Shown here piece after piece: positions 11,876-23,327 of a stretch of 64,000 bases of DNA. Each line of letters opens with the position of its first letter. Position 1 is the stretch's first letter. Position numbers and translations under genes: made by a program. Source of the stretch: Silene conica (taxonomy: Eukaryota > Streptophyta > Magnoliopsida > Caryophyllales > Caryophyllaceae); assembly GCA_029255685.2 (NCBI GenBank), contig CM055314.2, positions 69,824,815-69,888,814 on the forward strand. The letters run 5' to 3'. Under the pieces are notes generated by a model that was not told where the DNA came from, made no database searches, and saw only the letters and a list, made by a program, of their open reading frames with translations.

Positions 11876-12520
11876 ACTTTTATTCAACAATTTAAATACT
11901 ACATGATTTCACTTTTATTCAACAGTATTAGTTTGTTACTGAAAACAATATCACATTGTACTGACACAATATCACACTGTACTAAAAAAAATATCACAAC
12001 TCAATATAAAAAATATCACACTGTACTAAAAAAAATATCACAACTCAATATAAAAAATATCACATTGTACTGAAAAAAATATCACAACTCAATATAAAAA
12101 ATATCACATTGTACTGAAAAAAATATCACAACTCAATATAAAAAATATCACATTGTACTGAAAAAAATATCAGAACTCAATATAAAAAATATCACATTGT
12201 ACTGAAAAAAATATCACAACTCAATATAAAAAATATCACATTGTACTGAAAGCAATATCACAACTCAATATAAAAAATATCACAGTGTACTGAAAAAAAT
12301 ATCACAACTCAATATAAAAAATATCACATTGTACTGAAAGCAATATCACAACTCAATATAAAAAATATCACATTGTACTGAAAAAAATATCACAACTTAA
12401 TTAAAAACATATCACATTGTACTGAACAATTTAAATACTACATGATTATTAGTTATCAAACAATATCACTTGTTACTACTAATAATATCATACATTATAT
12501 AAAAAATATCACTGTTTCAC
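11876..12520. repeat. AATATCAC array in transposase intron 2
   Basis: The intron 11860-12615 is nearly all array. Two related half-units of about 22 bp alternate: AATATCACATTGTACTG plus A-tract, and AATATCACAACTCAATAT plus A-tract. They form a dimer of about 44 bp repeated roughly a dozen times. The motif orientation is opposite to that in intron 1. Confidence 0.9.
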
Positions 12521-12669
12521 AAATGCTTTGCTACTTTTTTACAGGGGAGTTATTCACACATGCTTTTTATTAGTTATTAGTTATTCACACATGCTTTTTA
12601 TTACTTTTTTTACAGGGGAGTTCAGATGACGATGAATACGAGGATGATGATGATGATGCTGATTGTTGA

Positions 12670-13738
12670 TTGGGTGATGGATTTATCTTGCTAATAGCAG
12701 CCTGCACAACTAGCCGCGCATAGAGCACGTCCTTCAACCATATAGAACACACACTTTTGTCAATCTTTTCAAGGATTTATTTTGTAACTAATAGAATAAA
12801 CATGGTTATAATATGGGATCACAAATATTTATTTGTACTTACTTTTGTTACTATGTAGAAGATTTTGACATCATATACTAAACAGTATCGCAACAGATTT
12901 CACGTTATATAGCATCATAACATTCAATAATAACTTCGCTTAATATTATACTAAAATCACAATATCACAGTGCATTTATAAAAATATCAGAACGTTGTGA
13001 AAACAATATCACAAGTGATTAGAGACTATATTACACAACAGATTCAACCACTATCATATGATATATTTAAACAATATCACTTTGATATGTAAAAGAATAT
13101 CACAATTCGTAATCCTCTTTAAAAACAATATCACAAGTCATTTTCAGACAATATCACAGTGCAATTATAAAAATATCAGAACAATGTGAAAACAATATCA
13201 ACAACTGATTACAAACAATATTACACTATATATTCAACAATACCATATGATATTTTTAAACAATATCAGTTGATATCTAAAACAATATCACTTGATATCT
13301 AAAACAATATCACAACAATGTGAAAACAATATCAATAACTGATTACAAACAATATTACACTATATTCAACAATATCATATGATATTTTTAAACAATATCA
13401 CTTGATATCTAAAACAATATCACTTGATATCTAAAACAATATCACAGTTCGTCATCCTCTTTACAAACAATACACAATTCATTTTCAGACAATATCAAAG
13501 TGCATTTAAAAAAATATCACACTTCTTTGCAATGAATCAGACTTTTTCCATTGATAACTGTTATGAAATCCAAACGAAATAATTCTTTTCAATACATTGT
13601 ACATTGTTAGCATACTTTTTACATCCATTACTTCAAAATACAATTTGTCATCTTTGCAGCGTATTCCATCAGTTTTCCTTACAAAAATTTACATGCATTA
13701 CTTCAAAATACAATTTGGCATCATTTGCTGTTCCTCCT
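12670..13738. repeat. Gap between the convergent genes, filled with AATATCAC motifs
   Basis: After the transposase stop there is about 200 bp of probable 3' UTR, then motif-rich DNA from 12950 to 13520. Here the motif is embedded in variable spacers (for example AATATCACTTGATATCTAAA), not the strict 44-bp dimer. Short duplicated segments occur near 13190-13230 and 13320-13360. The last 200 bases are probable 3' UTR of the minus-strand gene. No extra gene is visible. Confidence 0.8.
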
Positions 13739-16700
13739 CTACCGTCTACCTCTACCTCTTCCTTTACCAATACCTCTACCCCTAATATTACCTCTACCTC
13801 TGCCCGTAATAGTCTTGTATCGTTGAGATCGTGTCCTTTCCTCTTGTGCATCTAATTCTGACTGTTCTTGTGTGCCGTTATGTCCTCTGTAAAAGAAGTC
13901 AGTCATAATTTTAGTCTATTATCGTTTGTATTTTCTACTGGTACTTACTATAAAAAAAAAGGTTTTTTTATCAGTTTTTACCTTTTCCTCTGATATTGGC
14001 GAAGAATCGGCATCTCTGTGTTAATCATCGTTGATTTCTGATTCTGAATCAAATGCGTCTTGCTCTTATTTTCGTCAGAACAGTCTACACTTGTTAGTTG
14101 CTCGTCATCAGGATTCTCCTTCTGAACAATTTTTCTGTTTCCCCCCATTTTATCAGCCTTTTGTTTTGTATTTTTTTCTTTTCTTTGTTCCTGCAATATC
14201 TTCCACACATCCTTTTTTCCTGCTGCAAAAGCTTGTACGTTTTCAATCAAATGGGCCCTGTTTTGATTTATGTCCGCTAACAGTAATGCGGCACCCATTT
14301 CTAGCCAGTAGTAGCGTCTATACACTTTTGCCTCCAAGTCAGCTTCAAATATCTCTCCTTCATAGCGAATCATGTGGAACATTAAGAAGTTCCCAGACTC
14401 AGTATTGTTGAGCTCTTTTGTTTGCCAACCAAATGTGATGTTGCTAACATCAAATCCTATTATATCATCCGCTCTGGCAACATTGTTCTTTGCTAGATAG
14501 TCACTCATTTGATAAGCCTACAACAATAAACAAAATCATTACTTATACTGCATAAAACAAACATATATTATATTATTTTGCGGATTATCAATAAAGCGTA
14601 CCACTAAATCTGCAGCTTGGTATATTTCAAGTGTGTCATCCCATTCGTCGTACTCTTTATTGTCCAGGACTTCAACTGTGTCATTTTCCCAATTTATGCA
14701 GACACAGAAATAATGGTCTTCCAATAGCATTGGGATAAATACAAGATTGGCTTCCAAGTTACATGGTACGGTATTACTTGTAACAAAATCATCCCATGCC
14801 TCGAAAATCAATTCCTGATTCCTTTTTCTGTTCGCAGGTTGTTCTCTATCGACCCCCTGTTTAATCATGTTGTACACAGCATCCTGTTCGTACTCTCATT
14901 TGTTAAAAGTTCTTCGATATAATCAAAATGTGAATATGCAGAATCAAAACAATACAAAAGCTTACCATGTGCCCAATCCCAAAGAACATCAAACTTGTTG
15001 ACGATTTTTCTGTATGCTCAATGTGGTTCAGAATCAGTGCCCAACATTCAATCACGTTACTATTGACGTCCACATTTGGAAGCAACGACAATATATCCTG
15101 CCTGGTGATATATCGCTGTTTGCCAAAACAGGCAACAACCTCACTGCACCAATCGTAAAACAAAAAATATAAAATAGGATGAATAAATAAGTAATACTCA
15201 TAACAATATCATAGTTATACTTAAAAAGTTTCACAAAACTCAATAATAAGTATCAACCAACTAATATAATGTTTTTATTCATGAAATGAAGCATACTTCA
15301 ATGCGAAAACGTGGTCGTCCAGCAGGCAATAGTCAAGCACTTCTTTCCTCATACTCAACATCTTTGCACATAGGGATTTATTGTTCCTCATAAAGATTGA
15401 AACGACTTCTAACTTACCATCTGGTGCACCACAGTTGTAGGTGCATCCAATGCCATCTGATTTGCCTTTCTTCGAGCTGCCCAAGACACTATTGTTGCCC
15501 AAGTCACTCGCAGAATCATCTCGCCCCATTGCTACACAATATATTTACTTAGTCAAATTATACACCTTGTTTATAATAAGATTAACTTATATTTTTTGTA
15601 GATGGGTGTACTAAACAAATATACCTTTTATTTTGGATTTTGGTGTCCCAACCTTGTTTTTTCCACCCTTGCCTTTTTTCTTCTGCACCCTCTTCTTCAG
15701 CAGTATAGGTAAAAGTTTACCCTTGATTGAATTAAGCTTTGCAACCTTATCCATGATCTTAGTCCTAACTTTATTTGAATCACTCATGACAAGAGTCGCT
15801 GCAATCTCTGCTCTATATAACTCTCTCTTGTCTTCATGCTGAAGATCACATTCAAAATTTTGTCCGTAAAAAAACATCATATGCAACATCATGAACACGC
15901 CACAATCCAGGTTTTGCTTGTCTGATTTCCAAGGAAAGGCCACATTTTCGATTTTGTATTGTCTTATGTTATGCTCCTTATGAAAATTCTTGCTGATGAG
16001 GTAGTCGCCATACATTATTACCTATACATGTTACACATAACCAACTATTAAAATTTTCAAGTTTAGCAAATGCATTATAATGTTTAGTTGTTATTTATAA
16101 TAAAGAACTTACAGTAATATGAGCGAGCTTCACAATATCCTCTCCATCGTAATCTTCATACTCTATGTTGTCCATGTAGAAAATTACCTCTTTTTTGAAG
16201 TCAATGCAGATGCATACATAGTGGTCTTGGTAGACTATTGGTAAGAACACCTTCACAATATCACAACTCAGTTAAAAACATATCACATTGTACTGAAAAA
16301 AATATCACAACTCAATATAAAAAATATCATATTGTACTGAAAACAATATCACAACTTAATTAAAAAAATATCACATTGTGCTGAAAACAATATCACAACT
16401 TATTGTCAAAAAAATATGACATTGTACTGAAAACAATATGACATTGTATTGAAAACAATATCAAAACTTAATATTAAAAATATCACATTGTACTGAAAAC
16501 AATATCACAACTGAATATAAAAAATATCACATTGTACTGAAAACAATATCAAAACTTAATATTAAAAATATCACATTGTACTGAAAACAATATCACAACT
16601 CAATTTAAAAAATATCACATTGTACTGAAAACAATATCAAAACTTAATATTAAAAATATCACATTGTACTGAAAACAATATCACAACTCCATATAAAAAA

Positions 16701-19700
16701 TATCACATTGTACTAAAAACAATATCACATAAATATGTATATCAAAACTATTTCTCACCATGTCTGAATCCAAATTCAGTGGCTGCTTACAAACAGTTGA
16801 CCACATATCCCATGTCTTGAAGGTGTCATCTCTAATTTTATCCTTTGCAGCAACACTATCTAGATTTTGTTCTTCAACTTCTGTGTCATTTATGTCTAAC
16901 ATTTTCTCCACATGTATCTGTTGTTTAACAGAGTAAATAATTAGTCTACATGTTAGATATTTTTTAAACTACCTAATCTAAAATTTTATATATTGATGAA
17001 CACGAGAACTCTATATATTGACATACCGAGTGCGCAAGGCCATAGAAAATCCTTGATTTTTTGTTCCCGTCTTTTCGTGCCATGTCAAACTCATTCAACA
17101 ATATTGCCCAGCATTCGATAACCACCCCTTCTATTTTAGTGTCAGGCAACAAAGTTTCAATATCACTCCTCGGTATGCAATGGTAAATTCCGAAGTCACA
17201 AACAATTTCACTGGACCGTTTTACAAAAAAAACATTAGTATATCTTGTTTAAACAATATAAATGACAGTGTATGTGTAACTACAGTACAACACATTACCT
17301 AATTTATTACATTTTGTAAAAAAATATAGTTAAGAGGGACTTACTTCTTGCTAAAAGTGTGATCTGTCAGGAAGCAATAATCCATAACTTCCTTCCGATT
17401 TTGCAACACAACATCAAAGTATTGTGCTCTTTCAATCATAAATTCTGATACAAGGTCAGAAGACGTGTGCGGCAAACCACAATTCAAAGCACACCCCAAA
17501 TTTGCAGGCAGAATATCTGCCGAATGAGGTATAACTGTTGAGTGCAATAAGTAGTCACTGATGTTACTAATTTTTGTTCCATCTAAAACAGCATCTGGAA
17601 CAACATCCTTCAATTGCGTTGCTACATTATTGTCTTCATTCATTTCGTGAACCTTATCATCTCCCTCCTTCTCAATTTCCTTTTCATTTGTTCCGTTATC
17701 CTCTTCCTCACCCTCTGTCTCCTTCTCAATTGATTTATCATGTAACCCATCACCATCTGCCTCACCCTTTTCCTCATTCTCAATTCCTTTGTCATTTAAT
17801 GTATCACCATCTTTACCCAATTGTGTTAAGACTTTTGGGTCACAATCTAATCCAATTTCTCCCATTTGAGTAAAAACTCCTGGATCATTATTCATGTTCT
17901 GAATCTCCTTTTCAACTTCCTCTTCATTCCATGTGGTCTTGTTATTGAACTCCTCATTGCCTTTGGCCACAAACTTCTCTGTTATATTTCCTACTAAATC
18001 ATTCAATCTCGAGGCAAAATCATTATCTTGCCTATCATCATCACTATTCAGGTTGGTAACATTCACATCCTCATTTTGCTTTTCTGTATTGCAGTCCAAC
18101 TCATCATCACTTTCCATAAGGTCTTTATCAGTACAGCCGCCATATCTCTCGTGTAATTGTTTGTATTGAATTTTCAACACGTCTGTCCATATATCAAATG
18201 ACGGTAGACCTTTTTTTGCTTTCTGAAATTCATAAGCTCTGGCAGCCAACATGTCAGTGAAGTAGTGATACTGAGCATCCTTCATGAAAGGTAGTGTTTG
18301 ACTTTCGACAGTTTCTTTTTCAGCAACATCATCTTCTGTAGGATTTTTTTCTGGATTTTCAGCTTCCATTTCACTATGTTGTCTTGATGTACTTGGGTTA
18401 TCCATTTCAGATGATTGTCTCAATTTCACAAGCTTTCTCATGTTGTAAACGCATCTTGAAATGAACAATTCATTGTCCCTTTGCATACGTAGATAAACTT
18501 CATGTGCTGGCTGTCAAATGAAACAATAATTTTGTTAAAACATATACATTAAATATATTACTGAATATCATCACTACAGTATCACAATATACTAAAAATA
18601 GTATCACTAAATATTGAAAACAATATCACAAAATTGTCAAAACAATATCACATAATTGCATTAAGAATACCACAAAAAAAGTTACTCAATATCAGAACAA
18701 TATCACAACACTGACAATAAATATCACATGATTGCATTAAGAATATCACAACATTGTGAAAACCATATCATATAATTGCATCAAGAATATCACAAAAAGG
18801 TTACTGAATATAACAAAAATATCACAACATTGTGAAAAAAATATCAAATGATTGTACTAAGAATGTCACAAAAAAGTTACTCAATATCAGAAGAATATCA
18901 CAACACTGTGAAAATAATATCACATGGTTGCATTAAGAATATCACAACATTGTGAAAACCATATCACATGATTGCATCAACAATATGACTCAATGTTTAC
19001 TCAAGATCACAACAATATCACAACACAGTGAAAATAATATCACATGATTGAATTAAATATATCACAACATTGTGAAACAATATCAAATAATTGCACTAAG
19101 CATATAACAAAAATATCACATCATTGCAAAAACAATATCACATGATTGCATTACCAATATCACAGAAAGATTACTCAATATCACAACAACATTTTGTGTT
19201 TTGTCAGTGTCATTGTAAAGATAAATAGTTAGTAGTTCTTACATCCAACGCTTTTGCTTTAATCTGTTCATCAGTTTCAAGCCCTCCAGGCAGCTTCATC
19301 GTTATGTACCGTTGTTTTGTTTTCAATTGAACTTCATCTTCATCTTCATCCGAGTTTTGTGTAAGCGTGAGCTTCAGTTCTTCTGAAAAATATATGTTAT
19401 TGAGAATGTTTGTAAAAAATAATTATATTCTAACTAAAAATAATGTGCAAGATTCGGACCTTGTTGTAGTTGTTTGCAGATTGGGTACGCAATCTTTGAT
19501 GCAAGAGCACTCCCCAAATACCCGACAGCTTTCTCATCATCAACCCTTTTTGAAAGTGATTTATCATCCCAATGTGTAATCAAGGGTAAGGTGTGTGGGC
19601 AAGGGTACCCCTTAAAATCAAATCGATGTAAATATGCTATCATAAGAACCAATATGCATCCACTGAGAGTTGCTTTTCCACCTTCTTTGCAACTTTTTAT

Positions 19701-20462
19701 ACTTGTGACCATTTCTCGGAATACATATTCACACCAATCAAATTCTGCTATCCGTTCCACATCCTCAACAGTCTTGACAAGTTTAAGGTCAAGTGTTTTA
19801 TTACTAGATGGTGCTAGGAAAATGGACAGGCTGTACAGTACGAACATTCTTTTGAATTCATCGCCAGCATCATTACACTCTAGCAGTCTGTCATGAACAG
19901 CTTTCACATTAATTGGAGTTGCTGTGTTTGTCACACCAAACTTCTCTCTCCATTCATTTTTCAACATAGTGTCCTCCACAGAAGCAGCGTTCCCCATTTT
20001 TGAAACGTCCACAATAATGCCCCTTTTAGGCAGTTGAAATATGTCATGGACATCATATTTTGTCAATAGAAAATCAGTCTTCTTCGTTGTGAACATATGA
20101 CTGTTATGGTTAAAACAATTAAAAAGCATTTGCAGAATACCATGTGGTATTTTTGTTAGTTTCAGCTCCAACATACCACCAAATCCAATATCCCTCACAG
20201 CCTGCTTTTGCTCATCATTTAGGTTGTTAATCAATTCAACCAGCTTTTGCGGCCTACACTTAGTTTGGTATGATTCTGCCTTTTTTTGTTTGACCTCGGA
20301 CAGTTCTACCAATTCTTCATGTATAACCAATTCATTATTTTTGGTCTTCTTTTTTCTAGCTGCCTTGATCATTTTTGGTGGTGATTGCTCTTCATTTGTT
20401 GTTTGTGGTTGCTTCCTTTTACCTCTTATGTTGTTAATTATTTGTGAAACTGTTAATTCCAT
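13739..20462 (-). CDS. Tandem double-Ulp1 protease protein of the MULE
   Basis: Predicted 12 exons, read on the minus strand: 20462-19460, 19382-19243, 18510-17345, 17210-17027, 16917-16759, 16250-16113, 16021-15625, 15531-15297, 15143-14966, 14883-14602, 14517-13982, 13886-13739. The sum is 4566 nt, divisible by three, with no stop, giving about 1521 aa. The N-terminus is lysine-rich, with a globular region (about 70-330) of the kind that precedes Ulp1 in plant MULE proteins, then acidic linkers (about 430-660). Ulp1 domain A has H894, D911, Q966 and C970 in a QNLDCG motif. Domain B has H1257 and D1274, but the matching positions read N1331 and S1335, so it is probably inactive. The C-terminus is RG-rich. 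Ulp1 proteases cleave SUMO or similar conjugates; the substrate here is unknown. Exons 7 and 8 could instead belong to two genes, since an ATG exists at 15529 and reading through the donor at 15625 gives a stop at 15611, but the splice keeps the frame exactly. Confidence 0.8.
16251..16758. repeat. AATATCAC array forming intron 5 of the Ulp1 gene
   Basis: Nearly the whole 508-bp intron consists of the two half-units seen in transposase intron 2 (AATATCACATTGTACTG and AATATCACAACTCAAT types). The array reaches the acceptor itself: the intron ends GATATTGTGAAG in the gene's sense. Domain B has no intron at the equivalent place. Confidence 0.9.
18545..19195. repeat. AATATCAC array in intron 2 of the Ulp1 gene
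   Basis: The 732-bp intron 18511-19242 is array almost end to end. The spacers differ from the other arrays (CATGATTGCATTAAG and ACATTGTGAAAAC types), so the motif is conserved while its spacers are family-specific. The spacing of successive motifs is again near 20-24 bp. Confidence 0.9.
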
Positions 20463-20514
20463 TGTTACCTGATTCTGAAAAATAATTTGACATGTTATTA
20501 GAAATATGTATGAA

Positions 20515-20830
20515 GATTAAGCCAGTTTTAATCAAAGCAATATCAGAACATACTACAAACAATATCATAGCATACTGAAAATCAATATCTCAAATAACTT
20601 TAAACTAGATTTGAATGAATAATTCAATATAATTACTGTAAACATACACACACTCAATAATAAGGTTAGTCAACATTACAGCAATATTTACGAGATACTA
20701 CAAACAATATCACAGGATACTGAAATAAATATCAAAAAAAGGACTAACATATTACTAACAATATCACTGGATATTGAAATAACACCAGTATATCAAAACA
20801 TAATTTAACCTTAATTATTGAAAATCGAAT
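20515..20830. repeat. Sparse AATATCAC motifs in the leader intron of the Ulp1 gene
   Basis: The leader intron 20475-21231 (donor CAG|GTAAGT, acceptor TTTTCAG) contains about eight motifs in its 3' half. The 5' half (20840-21231) is AT-rich without the motif. The upstream leader exon runs from roughly 21380 to 21232. Confidence 0.65.
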
Positions 20831-21231
20831 GATATCAAACTGTAATTATCACATTTAAAACAATGCTAACCGTCGTTTATGCTAGAAATTTCGAAAACAA
20901 ATTCAATTCTAAGATATGAAACTCTAAGTTTGGACAATTTAAACAATGTCAAAATTAATCTAGGTATTGAAACGGCGGAAAAGATGTTATTAACAACATC
21001 TACAATTTCACGAGGTTGACAACAAATACAAAACCCTAATTTTCGAAATCTAATGATGTCGAACTTCATTTATGCTATATGAAATTGTAATTTTGCAGAA
21101 TTGAACAATTAAAATCGTTTAATATAACATGCATACAATAATTTCTAACAAAATCAATAGCTATATACAATATATTACTAGATAAACTAAAAAAAATCAT
21201 AGAAATGAACATAAATGAAGAATAAACTTAC

Positions 21232-21380
21232 CTGAACGATTTTGAAGAGAAATATAGTTAGATTAATCAATCTAGTTAACGAAATGAATGAAGAATGTTG
21301 AATTTGCAGTTGAAATCGATTGATTAATCGCGATTTTTACAGCGAGTATTTGAGAGGTTTTAGGGAGAGTTTATTTTTTT
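21232..21380 (-). other. 5' leader exon of the double-Ulp1 gene
   Basis: On the minus strand this stretch ends in CGTTCAG followed by GTAAGTTTATTC, a near-consensus donor (21232/21231). It joins the acceptor at 20475-20477, twelve bases before the start codon ATGG at 20462. The transcription start is not identifiable. Confidence 0.45.
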
Positions 21381-21500
21381 TTTTATTTTAGATTTTCAAA
21401 TGTTTACCTTTTCTGAAGATTTTCGGTTTTGTTGGCTCCTAATTTTGACGTGATATTATTAACTACAGTCCGTGATACTTCTCATTTCATTCATTGTTAC

Positions 21501-23327
21501 TCATTACTCAAATATATATGAGTTCTCACCGGATCCCGACATATATATATATACTTTATTATATTTAAATGACTTGTCCCGTGTCCTAAATTTCATGGGA
21601 TGCCTTGTCACGTGTCTGTGTCGTATACGTGTCCGTTTTAGTGCTACCTAGACCCTGGGAAAGAAAAAACAACGGCGACATGGTAAGGTACCGGAGGAAC
21701 GACGACGAAAAAGAAGGACCAATACCCACCAATGTGAAAGGTTTTAAAGCCAACACCAAGAACCAACACTACTCCACCCAAGTTGCATGCAAAGAGACCA
21801 CCAAAGAGACATACGGGAAAAAATGGGAGACCGGAAAGTAGAGCTTCGATCATTTTAGACGACGACCACCAAAAGTACCACAACAACCCCGACAAACACC
21901 AAAGGGACCAGCAAAGGGCCCAAAGTCGACACGATCATCACACGTGACGATCAAAAACGTTTTAAAGGGAGGCTTTTGATTAGTGTTGATCCCCCCATTT
22001 CCCGGAGTCAGGCCAAAGAGTGCATCTTTCGCCGAAGTCAGGCCAAAGAAAGGAAAGGATCGAGCATAGTGAAAAGGAGATTTAACAATCAAGAGGTAAA
22101 AGAAGGAGTGCATCTTTCGTCGGAGTCAGGCCAAGGAATGACCCAAACTCCGACGAAAAGCCAGGGAGGATAAGGGGGGAGTGATAGGTGAGGGAGAGAC
22201 AACAGCTACAAAGTTATATTATTTGGGTTTTGTAGAGAGAGAGAGAGAAAGAGAGGAGAGAAGGGAGAGTGTTTGAAAGGGATGCTTTTGTTCAGTGTTG
22301 ATCCCCCCATTTTCCCCACCTATCGTTCCCATTTCATTCGTGTTGTTCTGGTTGCATGTATGTTGGTGGTCCTGGGGAGTATTGTCTGGTGAAACGATTG
22401 CGGTGGGTAGGTGTATGTGATCCGCCTAGTGGTTTATTGTTTGGTTTTCTACTCTTGTTTTTTTGGGTTGCATGAATGTGTGTCTCGGTCTTTGGAGTCC
22501 GTTTTCTTTGGGAGGCTTGATGGGTGGGTGCTCACGTTCGTGTCTGTCCATGGTTTTACGTTGTCGAGACTCGTAGCCTCTCTACATCATCTTACCAGCT
22601 TGTCATTGGTCGTCTCTTTTACTACGAGACGGTGCTAGTTTTAGTAGTTTTATGGTTTCTCTTAAACATTGTTCAACGAATAGTACTAGAATTGCTCCTA
22701 CTTTTGCTATTTCTATAGCTTGAGTTAGCAATTTTTTCAACTTTGCTTTAAAAAAGACATACTTTATCCCTAAACCGAATTTCAATACAAACGTTCAGTT
22801 CCTTCCCACATGACAAATATGCATTGCTACGACTGCATGTCATTTGGAATTCACAAATTCTCATTGAAAACGTACATTATTCGTCTTCAACTTGTAACGG
22901 ATATTGTCCCTCTCACAAAATGCAAGTGACACTACCCATGGGGTGTTCCATTTCCCCACTTGTCCTCCCACTTACCTTTTTGTGAAAGACAATCCGTCTC
23001 CAACTTATGACGAATAATGTCAGTCACAAGCAAGACGCTTTGTTTGGAATTTCGGAATTTCAAAGTACACTTGGGTTTATTCAGTCTATGCCCACAGATG
23101 GTTCCAGCTACAAAAGATAAGACTTCATGAAAGGGGAGTATTTAATTAACCGGAAACAAAGATAACTAACACAGCAAGTGTTCTGGGATACGCGACGCTT
23201 GTTTGAGACATCCGGTTTTAGTACAACATTATTACAGTTAACATAGCCACTTTTGCATTGGATAGCAGTTTCAGGGTTCATTATAGCTTTAATTGCTGGT
23301 CGCTGCCATGGATAATCTTGTACATAT
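21501..23327. other. Intergenic DNA with short duplications and a GA microsatellite
   Basis: No gene recognised. Near-duplicates sharing GTGTTGATCCCCCCATTT occur at about 21980 and 22290, and blocks sharing GTGCATCTTTCG...AGTCAGGCC occur at about 22020 and 22110. A GA-rich run lies at 22229-22270. The part before 22200 looks like eroded transposon DNA of unknown class. The last 500 bp (22800-23327) include the probable 3' UTR of the minus-strand gene that follows. Confidence 0.5.

Larger units (their letters stand above)
8834..12669 (+). pseudogene. MULE transposase, FAR1-type, with one in-frame stop
   Basis: Predicted three-exon gene: 8834-8840, 9470-11859 and 12616-12669, all at GT/AG sites and in frame, about 816 codons. 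The tiny first exon supplies ATG TCA G and joins cleanly to exon 2. Domains: a FAR1-type WRKY-GCM1 zinc finger (residues about 90-193, ending in an HNH-like motif), a MULE DDE transposase domain (YDPTYSTNKY near 319, ITDQ near 379, CMWHI near 403), a SWIM zinc finger (CSC...CRH, about 605-628) and a C-terminal CCHC-like knuckle (CRNC, about 778). The acidic tail is encoded by exon 3. A TAA at 10684-10686 interrupts the frame right after the CMWHI motif; flanking sequence stays open on both sides, so it is a single nonsense change. Known role of the family: cutting and moving the element by binding its ends. FAR1/FHY3 transcription factors descend from such proteins. Confidence 0.85.
8380..21500. 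mobile_element. Mutator-like element with transposase gene, double-Ulp1 gene and motif arrays
   Basis: Two convergent genes, a FAR1-type MULE transposase (+) and a Ulp1 protease gene (-), are embedded in DNA where introns, untranslated leaders and the intergenic gap all carry the motif AATATCAC or its complement. MULEs carrying Ulp1 domains are known as Kaonashi (Arabidopsis), CUMULE (melon) and some VANDAL families. The left part is probably continued at 1134-1318, across the LTR insertion. I found no clear terminal inverted repeats or 9-bp TSD, and several Ulp1-bearing MULEs lack long TIRs. The right border is placed only roughly, after the last GTGATATT motif near 21450-21480. Confidence 0.75.

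Noticed and set aside
11876..13540. CRISPR-like regular repeats
   Set aside because: Spacers are themselves repeated and A-rich, no cas genes, and the host is a plant; it is an intronic motif array.
1134..21530. Terminal inverted repeats of the MULE
   Set aside because: Compared the A-rich left end and the region 21350-21530 in both orientations; similarities such as GTGATATTATT are in direct, not inverted, orientation, so no TIR is claimed.
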